From Lactobacillus kimbladii (GTDB lineage: Bacteria; Bacillota; Bacilli; Lactobacillales; Lactobacillaceae), in contig NZ_KQ034006.1 in assembly GCF_000970755.1 (NCBI RefSeq), positions 39,174 to 102,547 of the forward strand: a stretch of 63,374 nucleotides of DNA, given 5' to 3'. The notes beneath the pieces were generated by a model. The model was not told the origin of the DNA, made no database searches, and worked only from the letters and a program-made list of their open reading frames with translations. Positions 8,317 to 18,261 of this stretch are shown here, one piece after another. A program made the position numbers and the translations under genes. Position 1 is the first letter of the stretch. The number at the start of each line of letters is the position of its first letter.

Positions 8317-8808
8317 GTGCAGTTAGTTAATGTGAGAGTTGATAGCCGTTTGATTCATGGTCAAGTGGCTCGTGTATGGACTGGGCAATTAGGTGCAGAA
8401 CGCTTAATGGTCGTTGGCGATAAAGTATCTAAGGATGACTTGGAAAAAACAGCTTTAAAATTAGCTCGTCCCACTCAAGCAGCTTTAAGTATTTTGCCAC
8501 CAGATCGTGCAAGTAACAATATTGTTCAAGGACGCTATGCTGACCAAAAAATATTTATTATTACTCGTGAACCAGAGGCTCTGGTTAAGATGGTCGATGC
8601 AGGTGTACCAATTAAAGAAGTTAATGTTGGTAACTTGCCAAGTGGTGAAGGCAGACTGCAATTGTTCAAGAGCGTGGGAGTTAATGACGAAGAAATAAAG
8701 GCTTTTAAAGAACTTGATGCTCGGGGAGTAAAGCTTTATCACCAGATGGTGCCAAACGATCCTAGAGAAGACTTTATGTCTGAATTAAATAAACGGATGG
8801 AGAAATAA
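8317..8808 (+). CDS. PTS mannose/fructose/sorbose-family IIB component
   Basis: The 163-aa cytosolic IIB has the phosphorylated His in VRVDSRLIHGQVARVW (His14). It passes phosphate from a IIA to the sugar crossing IIC-IID. It starts at GTG 8317 behind AAGGAGG. It is the first gene of a IIB-IIC-IID operon. No IIA gene is found in the window, so a IIA domain encoded elsewhere must serve it. Confidence 0.92.
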   Translation: MQLVNVRVDSRLIHGQVARVWTGQLGAERLMVVGDKVSKDDLEKTALKLARPTQAALSILPPDRASNNIVQGRYADQKIFIITREPEALVKMVDAGVPIKEVNVGNLPSGEGRLQLFKSVGVNDEEIKAFKELDARGVKLYHQMVPNDPREDFMSELNKRMEK

Positions 8809-8810
8809 TA

Positions 8811-9644
8811 ATGAATTCATTGAGTGTAGTTCAAATAATTTTGCTGTCTTTGTTTGCTTTCTTCCAAATCAATGAAATTATCACAGTTGGTATTGGTTTT
8901 GGTAACCCAGTTAACGCTGGATTAATTGCAGGACTAATTGTTGGTGATATGAAATTAGGTTTGGCCGTAGGAGCAACATTGCAGTTAATGATATTAGGTG
9001 TCGGTACTTTTGGTGGTGCTTCGATTCCTGATTATGCCACCGGAGCAATCATAGGTACTGCAATTGCGCATATTTCAGGAAAAGGCATTAACTATGGTAT
9101 TGGTGTTGCTATTCCAGTGGGTCTATTGATGGTGCAACTTGATATTTTGGCTCGTTTTGCTAATACCTATTTTGCACACAGAATAGATAAGGCAATCGAT
9201 CGTAACGATGATAAAGCTGTTGTACGAAATAGTCTTTATGGGGCTATTCCGTGGGGGCTTTCAAGATCGGTTCCTGTACTGTTAGTGTTGATTTTTGGTG
9301 AAGCATTTGTCAAAAATGTACTGAACTATATGCCACAGTGGCTAATGGGTGGATTAAAATCTGCCGGAACTATGTTACCAGCAGTTGGTATTGCTATCTT
9401 AATGCATTACTTGCCTATTAAGAAATTTGGTGCATACATGATTTTTGGCTTTGTAGCCGCTGCTTATTTAAACGTACCGATGCTTGGTGTTGCACTTGTC
9501 GGAGTCGGCTTTGCCATTAATCATTATAATTCTATCATTCATGACAAAAACCAGTCTGGTAGCGGTAGCAATGGCTTAGATACAGAAAAAGCTGCTGAAA
9601 TGGGTGTTGATGATAAAGGAGTAATTACCGGTGATGAAGAATAA
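8811..9644 (+). CDS. PTS mannose/fructose/sorbose-family IIC component
   Basis: The 277-aa membrane protein has the typical start NEIITVGIGFGNPVNAGLIAG, repeated hydrophobic segments and a hydrophilic Gly/Ser-rich tail. With IID it forms the sugar channel. It begins two bases after the IIB stop, and its last 11 codons overlap the start of IID. Confidence 0.9.
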   Translation: MNSLSVVQIILLSLFAFFQINEIITVGIGFGNPVNAGLIAGLIVGDMKLGLAVGATLQLMILGVGTFGGASIPDYATGAIIGTAIAHISGKGINYGIGVAIPVGLLMVQLDILARFANTYFAHRIDKAIDRNDDKAVVRNSLYGAIPWGLSRSVPVLLVLIFGEAFVKNVLNYMPQWLMGGLKSAGTMLPAVGIAILMHYLPIKKFGAYMIFGFVAAAYLNVPMLGVALVGVGFAINHYNSIIHDKNQSGSGSNGLDTEKAAEMGVDDKGVITGDEE

Positions 9645-10467
9645 TACTACTGAAAAAACTACGACAACACAGAGTCATAAGTTAACTAAAAAAGATATTC
9701 GTAGCGCTAACTTACGCTGGATTTTTACCTCCGCACTAAGCTGGAACTACGAAACTATGATGGCTCCAGGCTATGTTGGTTCACAAATGCCAATTTTACG
9801 TAAGTTATATGGTGATAAGCCTGAAGATATGAAGAAAATGATGCGTGTGCAGTCTGAGTACTTTAATACCAGTCCGCATATGGGCTCCATTATCCAAGGT
9901 GTCGACATTGCTCTGGAAGAAAAAGAGGGAATTGATTCAGTTGATGGTGTAAGAGGTATTAAAACTGGACTTATGGGACCATTTGCTGCTGTAGGTGACA
10001 CCTTATTAGGTACCGTTCAATCCACTATTTTTGGTGCGATTGCATCATACATGGCTCTTAAAGGCAACCCGTTTGGTGCTATTTTATGGATGGTTGCATT
10101 AGGCGTTCTCTACATTTGGGCTTATACTTGGATGCCATTTGCCTACAAGCAAGGTGTCAACTTAGTTACTTCAATGAGTTCTAAGCTTAATGCACTGACT
10201 GACTCAGCAACTTTGCTGGGGGTAACGGTTGTAGGAGCTTTGATTCCAACTGTTATTACGTTAAAGATTCCGTTTATCTTTAGAGCTGGAAAAGTTTCGA
10301 TGAAATTGCAGGATATCTTTAATCAGATTATGCCATCGCTTCTGCCTGTTTTACTAGTTGCCTTTATTTATTGGCTGCTTGATCGTAAACATATGAACTC
10401 TACTAGAGCAACTTGGTTTGTTCTAATACTGGCTATTATTTTATTCAATTTAAAAGTTGTTGCATAA
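9634..10467 (+). CDS. PTS mannose/fructose/sorbose-family IID component
   Basis: About 277 aa with the family signature ALSWNYETMMAPGY, then an amphipathic N-terminal region and membrane helices towards the C-terminus. Either GTG 9631 or ATG 9634 could start it, with AAAGGA upstream; ATG is chosen. It completes the PTS operon. The following LacI and DUF4874 genes suggest the transported sugar is released from an unusual glycan. Confidence 0.9.
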   Translation: MKNNTTEKTTTTQSHKLTKKDIRSANLRWIFTSALSWNYETMMAPGYVGSQMPILRKLYGDKPEDMKKMMRVQSEYFNTSPHMGSIIQGVDIALEEKEGIDSVDGVRGIKTGLMGPFAAVGDTLLGTVQSTIFGAIASYMALKGNPFGAILWMVALGVLYIWAYTWMPFAYKQGVNLVTSMSSKLNALTDSATLLGVTVVGALIPTVITLKIPFIFRAGKVSMKLQDIFNQIMPSLLPVLLVAFIYWLLDRKHMNSTRATWFVLILAIILFNLKVVA

Positions 10468-10539
10468 AACATAGAAATTTAAATATAATCAGATTATCTG
10501 CTGAAAAAAGCCTGTTGCAAAATTAAGCGGGTAAATTGA

Positions 10540-10587
10540 GAAAACGCGGATGTATTGACAATAATGATACAACCGTATTTTCTTTGA
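10540..10587 (+). terminator. Large hairpin after the PTS operon, probable terminator
   Basis: GAAAACGCGGATGTAT at 10540-10555 pairs with ATACAACCGTATTTTC at 10567-10582 (13 of 16 Watson-Crick positions plus a G-U), followed by a T-rich tail. A protein-binding dyad is a less likely reading. Confidence 0.55.
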
Positions 10588-10733
10588 TTTACAAAAAATA
10601 TTTGATAGCATAATTGCAAAAATGCTGTAATAGCAGATTGTGTTTAGATTATCAGGTTCTAAAGTTTATATTTTTAAAACGAATTTTAATAGCACCTGTT
10701 ATAATAACCAAATATGAAAGATGAGAAAATAAA

Positions 10734-11744
10734 ATGGCTAATATCAGACAGGTAGCTCAGTTAGCAGGTGTTTCGGCTGGTACAGTTTCACGAATCTTAA
10801 ATAATGACACTTCCCTAAGTGTAACTGATCAAACGCGTTTAAAAGTTTTGGCAGCTACTAAAAAGTTAAATTATCATACAAAAAATAAAAGTAAAAAGAG
10901 TCCCATCATTGGCGTGCTGACAACTATGAATTTAGACCAAGTAGCAGAATATACGTATTATCAGCAAGTAAAGCAGGGGATTATTGAAGAACTTAAAAAA
11001 GAGAAAATGACGTTAAGTTCGATCTACTATTTGAATAAATCTTTGGATAATTCATTTTGGGACGGACTATATTATTGGGACGGCGTGATTGTTATCGGTA
11101 GTCTGTCCGAATCAGCCATTACTGAATTAAAAAAATTGAACTCTAATATTGTAATTATTGAGGCAAGATATAAAAATAATTCCGTAAAACTAGTCAATGC
11201 TAATTTAACTGCCGGGGTAAAAGAAGCTTTAGCACAACTTGAAAAGTTTGCCCAAACTAATATCGTATATGTTGGCGGTCCGCGTTATATGACTAACTTG
11301 CAAGGAGAAAAGACTCTGGCAAAAGGTGAAGTTCGCTTAAATTGTTACCGAGAGTGGATGAAGCTGCATGATCAGGATGAATGCTCAATCAGTACTTCTG
11401 GTTGGAGTATTGAAGATGGCGTTCAAGCAGGTAAACAAATTGTCCAATTACCTATTTTTCCTAAGGGAATTTTGGCTGGAAATGACCAAATAGCAATTGG
11501 AATAATGAGAGAATTGTACACAAAAGGTTTTCGTGCTCCAACAGATTATCATATTATTGGATTCGATAATATTCAGATGTCTAAATATTACATTCCAAGA
11601 CTATCATCAGTTTCAGTTCCAGAAAAGGACCTAGGTACAACTGCTGTCCATTTAATTAGAGAAGATATATTAGAAAATAAGGCGCGTGCTACTACTACGC
11701 TACTGGAAGTTAAACTAATTTTGCGAGAAAGTACTGGTAATTAG
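10734..11744 (+). CDS. LacI/GalR-family transcriptional regulator
   Basis: The 336-aa protein has an N-terminal LacI helix-turn-helix (IRQVAQLAGVSAGTVSRILN) and a periplasmic-binding-like effector domain ending in the family motif GFDN...SSVSVPEKDLG. An extended -10 (TGTTATAAT ending at 10705) lies about 30 bases upstream. It is 14 bases ahead of two DUF4874/DUF4832 genes and follows the mannose-family PTS. It most likely controls one or both. Confidence 0.9.
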   Translation: MANIRQVAQLAGVSAGTVSRILNNDTSLSVTDQTRLKVLAATKKLNYHTKNKSKKSPIIGVLTTMNLDQVAEYTYYQQVKQGIIEELKKEKMTLSSIYYLNKSLDNSFWDGLYYWDGVIVIGSLSESAITELKKLNSNIVIIEARYKNNSVKLVNANLTAGVKEALAQLEKFAQTNIVYVGGPRYMTNLQGEKTLAKGEVRLNCYREWMKLHDQDECSISTSGWSIEDGVQAGKQIVQLPIFPKGILAGNDQIAIGIMRELYTKGFRAPTDYHIIGFDNIQMSKYYIPRLSSVSVPEKDLGTTAVHLIREDILENKARATTTLLEVKLILRESTGN

Positions 11745-11758
11745 TTTGGGAGGAAAAA

Positions 11759-13186
11759 ATGGAAAATTATTATCCTAAGCAGTTAAGTGGAGATCAAACG
11801 AAGATTTTACTCACAAACCCTGATCGCGGTTTTCGCTTTGAAGTTTATTTGGATGTAAAAACGGGTAAGAGCATATATGAATATGCGGATGAAGATGCTA
11901 TTGCTGCGTTAAAAAGAGAAGCATCACTGTATACAGACGATCACCCACAAATAGTACAAGTCTATTTTTACTTAACAGGTTACCAGCATGATCCACTGGA
12001 TGCACAAGCTTTTAACCATATGAGTGCATTTTTTGAGGAGCTGGCTAAATTAAATTTAAAAGCATTGCTTCGTTTTGCTTATATTTCTGAAGATAAAAGG
12101 CCTTATAGACAGGCTCCTAGTGTGCAGAGAGTAGAGCAGCACTTGGAACAGTTATCTGGCTGGCTCTACGAACATCGCAAGCAAATTCATGCCTTACAGG
12201 CAGGCATTATTGGACCTTGGGGAGAATGGTCTGCCCATGCTCGTGAGACAACTGATGAATCAGCAATTTTACATAGTTTGCTGTTAAATTCTCCTCAAGA
12301 TCTAACTGTACAAGTACGTTATTTAAATATAAAAAATCGTAATATAGGTGTTGCTGAAAAAGAGAATGAACAACGAATTGGTTTTCACGATGACTTTTTA
12401 ATTGGTATTGGACATGAGTGGAATACAGCGGGTAAAAATCATGATTCGAATGAGTATCAACAATTAATAAGAGATTCAAAAACGACAATCGTTGATGGCG
12501 AAAGTATCTGGTTATTTGCCAATCCTATGTATTTAAAAACAAAATACGTAGATCCTGAATTGACCACACAAAGAATGGTTGAAAATCATTTTACTACCTT
12601 AAGTATTGCGCATAATTACCATGAGATAAAAACTAATTCATATTATAATGTGACCTTAGAAAATGAATTAAAAAGAACTGGCAAACCAGAGGGGCTTAAA
12701 TTTCCTCAAATGGGCTCATTTGAATATTGGAAGCATGTTCCTGTTACGCCTGATTTATTAGATAAAAAGCATTGGCCGTATCAAAAATCATGGTTTTTGG
12801 ATCAAAAGAATCAGACAATTGAGCGTAATTATTTTGAATATTTGCGAGATTATTTAGGCTACCGTTTAGAAGTTAAACAAATTAGTTATAACTCCACTTT
12901 AAATGCTGCCGTTTATCTCACACTGAAGAATACCGGCTTCGCCGCTCCTCTGGCTTTGAAACAAATAGAGTTATTTGCTGTAGATCAACAGCAGAATATT
13001 ATTGGTAAGGCTTTCGTTGAAAAAGGTGCTTTACAAACTAACCGAGAAATAAATACGGTTATCCCGTTAATAAAACATAATCAACCTGATAAAGTTGGAG
13101 TTAGGCTGCAGGCTACTAATAACAGCACAGCACGTCTTGCCAATGTTTGTCAGTGGGCAGATGGTATTAATTGGTTTAAATTGTAA
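11759..13186 (+). CDS. DUF4874/DUF4832 putative glycosidase, cytosolic copy
   Basis: The 475-aa protein has no signal peptide. The N-terminal part (about 15-190) has DUF4874 features: NPDRGFRFEVYL, QVYFYL, LRFAYI, and AGIIGPWGEWSAHA with a likely catalytic Glu. The second half matches DUF4832 (RIGFHDDFL, SIAHNY, SWFL, ending in a beta-sandwich). The fold family is a putative TIM-barrel glycoside hydrolase of unproven substrate. A GGGAGG site lies six bases upstream. It is in one operon with the LacI regulator and a secreted paralogue. A cytosolic copy next to a PTS suggests action on an imported oligosaccharide. Confidence 0.75.
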   Translation: MENYYPKQLSGDQTKILLTNPDRGFRFEVYLDVKTGKSIYEYADEDAIAALKREASLYTDDHPQIVQVYFYLTGYQHDPLDAQAFNHMSAFFEELAKLNLKALLRFAYISEDKRPYRQAPSVQRVEQHLEQLSGWLYEHRKQIHALQAGIIGPWGEWSAHARETTDESAILHSLLLNSPQDLTVQVRYLNIKNRNIGVAEKENEQRIGFHDDFLIGIGHEWNTAGKNHDSNEYQQLIRDSKTTIVDGESIWLFANPMYLKTKYVDPELTTQRMVENHFTTLSIAHNYHEIKTNSYYNVTLENELKRTGKPEGLKFPQMGSFEYWKHVPVTPDLLDKKHWPYQKSWFLDQKNQTIERNYFEYLRDYLGYRLEVKQISYNSTLNAAVYLTLKNTGFAAPLALKQIELFAVDQQQNIIGKAFVEKGALQTNREINTVIPLIKHNQPDKVGVRLQATNNSTARLANVCQWADGINWFKL

Positions 13187-13200
13187 CTGGGGAATAACTC

Positions 13201-14666
13201 ATGAAAAAAATATTTAAAAAGCTAACTTTAATAACTGCATTTTTAGGGTTACTTTTATTTCAAATCAGCAAAATTTGTGTTCAGTTAAGGCTGCAACTAT
13301 TTCTGAATATGACGAAAAGCCTCTAACAGAGCAGCAAAATCAAGAAATGGCTAACAATAGCGATCGTGGCTTTCGCTTAGAGTTAAATTTAAATGTTAAA
13401 ACCGGCATGGGACTATGGGGTAATGCGGATAAAACAGGAATAGCGCAAATGCAAAATGCGATAGCTACATTTGCTGATGATAATCCGCGACTTGCACAAG
13501 TATACTTTTATCTGACTGATTATAAAGATAAGCCACTAGATCAAACTGCCTTTAATAATATGGATCAATATTTCCAAAAGTTGAAGCAAAACCATTTACA
13601 GGCTGTATTACGTTTTGCCTATATTTGGGATGATGCTCATCCCAAATCTCAGGAACCTACAACTGAGCAAGTGGTTGCACATATTAAGCAACTAGCTCCC
13701 TGGATTGCTCAGCATCGTGATCAAATAGCTAATTTACAAGCTGGATTTATTGGAGCTTGGGGAGAATGGGACAGCGGAGCCCGTAGCCGTATGAATGAAA
13801 AAGCAATTCTGCAGGCATTATTAGCCAATACTCCTAAAGATTTATTTATCCAAGTCAGATATTACAATATCAAGTCACGAAATGTTGATCCCCAGAGTTC
13901 TGACTGGCAAAGAGTTGGATTTCATGATGATTACTTGATTGGTCGCCCTCATGTGTGGAATACTGCAGGTGCAGACCCTAATTCTGCTGAATGGAAGGCG
14001 ATGGCAGAACAATCTCAGACTGTACCGGTTGACGGTGAAATGATTTGGGGTTCTGCCAATGCATCAGACAATAACGGTCAGTTAATTTCTGCACCACTGA
14101 TTGCTCACCGTCTTGCAGTTCATCATTTTACTTCATTGAGTATAGCTCATAATTACAAAGAAGATGGCAAAGACTATTCTTTGAGTGCTTGGAAACGGCA
14201 ACTAGTAACGCCTGCACTTTTAGACCAATATAAATTACCATATCAAAAATCATGGTTTAAAGATACTAATGATAATGAAATAAGTCGTTCTTGGTATGAA
14301 TATATTAGGGATTATCTGGGTTACCGCTTAGCAGTTAAAGATATTAGCTATCAAGCAGATGGGCAGAATATTGACTATCAAGTTAATCTAACTAATTATG
14401 GCCTGGCTGCTCCAGTTTTAATTAATAACGCAGAACTGGTATTACTGGATGAATCTAAAAATGTAGTGGCTGCTAAGGACGTAACTGATATTGCTCATTT
14501 GCAGTCTTTGCAAATTTTACCAATCAAATGGCAAATAGATAAAACCTTAGTCAGTCAGGCAAAATATTTAGCCTTTAAATTTACTGGTTACAGTAATACG
14601 GGAAACCGCCTGGCGAACAATATAGCTTTTGATGATGGGTATAATTATTTGCTGACGCTTAAATAA
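13201..14666 (+). CDS. DUF4874/DUF4832 putative glycosidase, secreted paralogue with frameshifted signal peptide
   Basis: The body (463 aa read from TTG 13275) is clearly paralogous to the preceding gene: NNSDRGFRLEL, QVYFYLTDY, GFIGAWGEWDSGA, RVGFHDDYLIG. The natural start is ATG 13201 behind GGGGA. It encodes a signal peptide, MKKIFKKLTLITAFLG then LLLF, but in a different frame that stops at 13324. One missing T near 13260 would join the two frames and give ...LLLF-SNQQNLCSVKA-ATIS, a normal signal with an AxA-like cleavage site. As written, export would be lost. The cause may be a real mutation, phase variation or a sequencing error. No canonical slippery heptamer is present. Confidence 0.72.
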
Positions 14667-14682
14667 ATAGTTGTAAAAAGAC

Positions 14683-14729
14683 AAAAACCAATAAATTACG
14701 CTTTAAACGATGATTTATCGGTTTTTTTA
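14683..14729 (+). terminator. Rho-independent terminator of the LacI/DUF4874 operon
   Basis: CCAATAAAT at 14688-14696 pairs with ATTTATCGG at 14713-14721 with one mismatch, followed by a run of Ts. Confidence 0.75.
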
Positions 14730-15012
14730 TTTATGATAAAAATTAAAGGCTAAATTCACCTGTTTTCTTAATTCCAATTATCGTTGATGCAATTGTGCTG
14801 AGTTCATTGCAAATATTATAGTGCTTATAAATTTGTTATTATAAATAGCGTACAATAAATTAGCTTTATTTTAAAAATAAACAAACTATACAATTGAAAA
14901 TATATTTGCAAAGTAATGCAGTTATTGCTTTTAGCTATAATAAAGCTAATTAAAATATGATAAAATCATTGTTAATTACTTTTCATTTTTAGTAAATCGG
15001 GCAGGCATTTTC
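14730..15012. other. AT-rich intergenic region before the ABC-2 exporter operon
   Basis: No gene seen. A TATAAT at 14936-14941 about 70 bases before the ATG may be the operon's -10, but no good -35 is spaced correctly. Confidence 0.35.
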
Positions 15013-16131
15013 ATGAAAGGAACTTATTTCAAGGCAAATTTTACTATTGCACGCAAATCAAAGAAAAATATTCTGTTAATGGGCGCTTTGGTTTTATTCA
15101 TGGTTCTCTTTGTACTAGTGGTTGAAGCTCAAAACTTGGGAGATAACTACCGTCAGTGGCGCTCATACTATGATTCTCTTGAGGTTAATATCAGTTATTT
15201 TGACAGCAGTTTATTACGCAAACAAGAATATAAAGAGACTTATGACAATTTAAATGCCCAGGAAGGTTGTATTTTCAGTTTGCAAAATGGGGAAGTTTTA
15301 AGTGATCCACAAACTTATCTAGACGGGTCGATCACGTTATTTCAAACCATGTTAGATGGCTACCGAAATAATTATCTGGGAGCCAGTACATTGAACGTTC
15401 CGCCCAAATATCAATTGCATCAAAGATTAGTTACGTATAAATATCTTTATCGTCATCATATACCTGCAGTTATGAATTCAAAGGCATCAGCAACTTATTT
15501 AATCTATATTCTCAATTTTGTGGCTATTTTTATTTTCTTTTATATTTTGCTTATTTCTAATGATGTGTGGATGGTTAAGTTGGATCATGATACGGTTTTA
15601 CGCAATATCCCTTATCGTGTAGAAGATGAGGTTAAAGGCAAAACCATGATCAATTTGGCTTTAGCCTTGGGTCCTTTACTTATTGGACTAGTTGGTGCAT
15701 ATCTTTTTGCCGGCTTACGAAATGGCTTTCGCAGTTTAAATTATCCTAACGTTTTTTACTTTAATAAAATAATAGCAATCCCTGTCTGGCTGGATTGTTT
15801 GCTCTTTTTATTTTATACCGCAGTATTGGTAGTATTTGTGACCAGTTTAACTTTACTTCTTAACCAGTTGACTAAAAATGTATATCTCACTACCTTTATT
15901 GGTATTGCTCTATATGTATTAACGTATTTGCCTGCCAAAATGCTTAAATTTATTGTTTGGCTGCCATCTGCATATTTAAATGTTAATGATGTGCTTAATG
16001 GCACTGTGGCAAGTAAAACTGGATTTGCAGGGCTAAGCCTTGTCACCAGCGGCTGTATCCTATTAGTTTGGTCATTTATTTTGATCATCTGGTTCAGACA
16101 CCTGGTTAATAAAGGAGGTATTGCACGATGA
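15013..16131 (+). CDS. ABC-2 type exporter permease
   Basis: 372 aa: one N-terminal membrane helix (about 20-38), a soluble extracellular stretch (about 40-155), then five or six helices. This is the usual ABC-2 permease layout. Its stop overlaps the next start (ATGA). Together with a second permease and an ATPase it forms an exporter like those for lantibiotic immunity or peptide export. Substrate unknown. Confidence 0.75.
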   Translation: MKGTYFKANFTIARKSKKNILLMGALVLFMVLFVLVVEAQNLGDNYRQWRSYYDSLEVNISYFDSSLLRKQEYKETYDNLNAQEGCIFSLQNGEVLSDPQTYLDGSITLFQTMLDGYRNNYLGASTLNVPPKYQLHQRLVTYKYLYRHHIPAVMNSKASATYLIYILNFVAIFIFFYILLISNDVWMVKLDHDTVLRNIPYRVEDEVKGKTMINLALALGPLLIGLVGAYLFAGLRNGFRSLNYPNVFYFNKIIAIPVWLDCLLFLFYTAVLVVFVTSLTLLLNQLTKNVYLTTFIGIALYVLTYLPAKMLKFIVWLPSAYLNVNDVLNGTVASKTGFAGLSLVTSGCILLVWSFILIIWFRHLVNKGGIAR

Positions 16132-17390
16132 AATGGCGTTATTTCATCTTTCAGTTGAAGGCTTTTTTGATTAATCCCAAAAATATTGGACTGTTTATTG
16201 CTACTGTGATTATGTCTTTATATTTTAGTCTGGTCAGTGTGCCTAACCGCCAGGTAATTGAACAGGCCGATGCCAAACCTATCAGAAAGGAATATATTGA
16301 TGACACGGCCTTTTTAAAAGTGGCTATGCAAGAGATTGCTTATTCCAAGAAGCCAGGTTATTATTCTATTCCTAGCAAAGGGGCAGTGGACGCTGTCAGT
16401 ACTTACTCACAGGTCTTATCTTATGATAAAAAAATATTGCTTGCTATAAAGAAAAAAGACTGGGATGCTTATGCTAAATACGCCAGTGCTCGTTATCAAT
16501 ATATTGACGAGTTAATCTTTGTGGAAGGTAACCAAAACTTTTTGTATCCAGCTGCGTACAATCAAAATGATAATTTTAAGCAGGATGGTCATTTTGGCTA
16601 TCAACGGACGTATCACTTGTATAACGCACTTTTAGCCGGTAAAAAGGATAAGCAAACAGAGCTGAATAAAAACATTTTGGAAGAGCGCACAGCATTACAA
16701 GTAATTCAAAACTCCCTTTCTGGCTGGGCAGTCTTAATAATGGTAGTGATAGTTTGTTTCTTTGCTGCGGACATTGTGACTAATGACAGGAAATATTACA
16801 CGGTCTTGGAAAATATTCCTTTAAGTAAACGTACCATTTTATGGTTGAAAACTGGAGTTGTTGAAGTAGGGGTTTTGCTTGACTTTGTAGTAGCTGGGAT
16901 AATTGCTCTTCTTTGTATAGCACCTAGATATGGTTTGGGATCATTAAGCCTAAATACTGTTGATTATTTAGGCAAAATAAACTTCAAAGCAACCTTTAGG
17001 ACTGAAACACTAGGTATGTATTATTTGCAGTTTATCATTTTTGCAATCATTATTTCGTTTATCTTTATCAGGTTGACAATTCTGCTATCAATCGTTTTGC
17101 GTAACGAATATGTTGCCGGCATGCTTAGCAGTTTGTTTGCTATCAGTGCGAAAATGCTTTACTTCTCATTGGGCATGGGTTTTGTTTACCCGTTTTTGGA
17201 AAAATGGCCTATGACTTATTTTTCTATCGGTGACAGTATTACCGGCAACTTGGCTTATTTGATGGATGCACCCGGATGGGGCTTTACTGCTGGCTTAGGG
17301 CCACTCATTTGTCTGGCACTTGTCATTGAAATTTTACTGTTTTTGTTCACGCAAATTAAAAGCATCCCTTTAGTTAGACGAGGTGATTAA
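16128..17390 (+). CDS. ABC-2 type exporter permease, second subunit
   Basis: 420 aa with the same layout as the upstream subunit: a helix near the N-terminus, an extracellular domain to about residue 195, then a block of helices. It starts at the ATGA overlap behind AAAGGAGG. The two permeases are diverged paralogues and probably form a heterodimer. Confidence 0.75.
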   Translation: MKWRYFIFQLKAFLINPKNIGLFIATVIMSLYFSLVSVPNRQVIEQADAKPIRKEYIDDTAFLKVAMQEIAYSKKPGYYSIPSKGAVDAVSTYSQVLSYDKKILLAIKKKDWDAYAKYASARYQYIDELIFVEGNQNFLYPAAYNQNDNFKQDGHFGYQRTYHLYNALLAGKKDKQTELNKNILEERTALQVIQNSLSGWAVLIMVVIVCFFAADIVTNDRKYYTVLENIPLSKRTILWLKTGVVEVGVLLDFVVAGIIALLCIAPRYGLGSLSLNTVDYLGKINFKATFRTETLGMYYLQFIIFAIIISFIFIRLTILLSIVLRNEYVAGMLSSLFAISAKMLYFSLGMGFVYPFLEKWPMTYFSIGDSITGNLAYLMDAPGWGFTAGLGPLICLALVIEILLFLFTQIKSIPLVRRGD

Positions 17391-17391
17391 A

Positions 17392-18261
17392 ATGTTAAAA
17401 ATAAAAGATGTCACATTGGCATTTGCTAAGAACGTTGTTTTAGACGATGTTAACTTGGAATTTAAGCAGGGCGAGATCGTTGGTCTCGTAGCGCCTAATG
17501 GTACTGGTAAGTCGACCTTGATCAACGTTATTTTGCATAATCTGACGCCGCAAAAAGGGTTTGTTGAATATGAAAATACACGTTATCAAACACAAAAAGA
17601 CACGATTAAATTACACCAGGAAATTTGCTCGTTTCCTGAACAAAGCGACCTGTTTCCCTTTATGACTGGACGAGATCATCTTAATTTATACGCTGATCTT
17701 TGGCACAATTCTGAAAAGCCCGTTGAGCAAATAATTAGTGACTTGCAAATGGGAAATTACGTGGATAAGAAGGTGCAGACTTATTCTTTGGGGATGAAAC
17801 AGCGACTTTGTTTTGCAATGGTAGTAGCAGCTGATTCTCCTGTAATGTTGTTAGATGAAGTAATGAATGGACTTGATCCACAGAACGTAGCTTTAATTTC
17901 ACAGATGCTTCTTAAACTAAAGGATGAAAACAAGTTGATCATTATGGCTTCACACCTTTTGTCTAACTTGCAGCAGTATGCTGACAGGGTCTTGTTTATG
18001 GGTAAAGGACACATTATTGAAGATCTAGACAATAAAAAGCAAAATAAACGGTATTTAAAGATGCAGTCTACCCCTGAAACGACTACGCTACTATCTGATT
18101 ATCATTACGAGACTCTGCCAAATAATTTGCTACTGGTTCCTTTGGCAGAAATTACCCCGGATAAGCTGACTCAGCTGCTAGTAAACCTAGTGCAAGCCGA
18201 TATTCAATACGCAGTTGAAAGAATTGATATCGAAGACTTATTTAATAAATTTTATGATTAG
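17392..18261 (+). CDS. ABC transporter ATP-binding protein
   Basis: About 289 aa. The ATG at 17392 is preferred because GAGGTG lies at 17380-17385. Walker A APNGTGKST, signature YSLGMKQR, Walker B PVMLLDEV and the His in MASHLLS are present. It powers the two preceding permeases. The final codons overlap a convergent regulator gene by four bases, with no terminator between them. Confidence 0.87.
   Translation: MLKIKDVTLAFAKNVVLDDVNLEFKQGEIVGLVAPNGTGKSTLINVILHNLTPQKGFVEYENTRYQTQKDTIKLHQEICSFPEQSDLFPFMTGRDHLNLYADLWHNSEKPVEQIISDLQMGNYVDKKVQTYSLGMKQRLCFAMVVAADSPVMLLDEVMNGLDPQNVALISQMLLKLKDENKLIIMASHLLSNLQQYADRVLFMGKGHIIEDLDNKKQNKRYLKMQSTPETTTLLSDYHYETLPNNLLLVPLAEITPDKLTQLLVNLVQADIQYAVERIDIEDLFNKFYD

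Noticed and set aside
13201-13326. Programmed ribosomal frameshift joining signal peptide and enzyme
   Set aside because: No canonical slippery heptamer or following structure at the junction; a one-base deletion is simpler.
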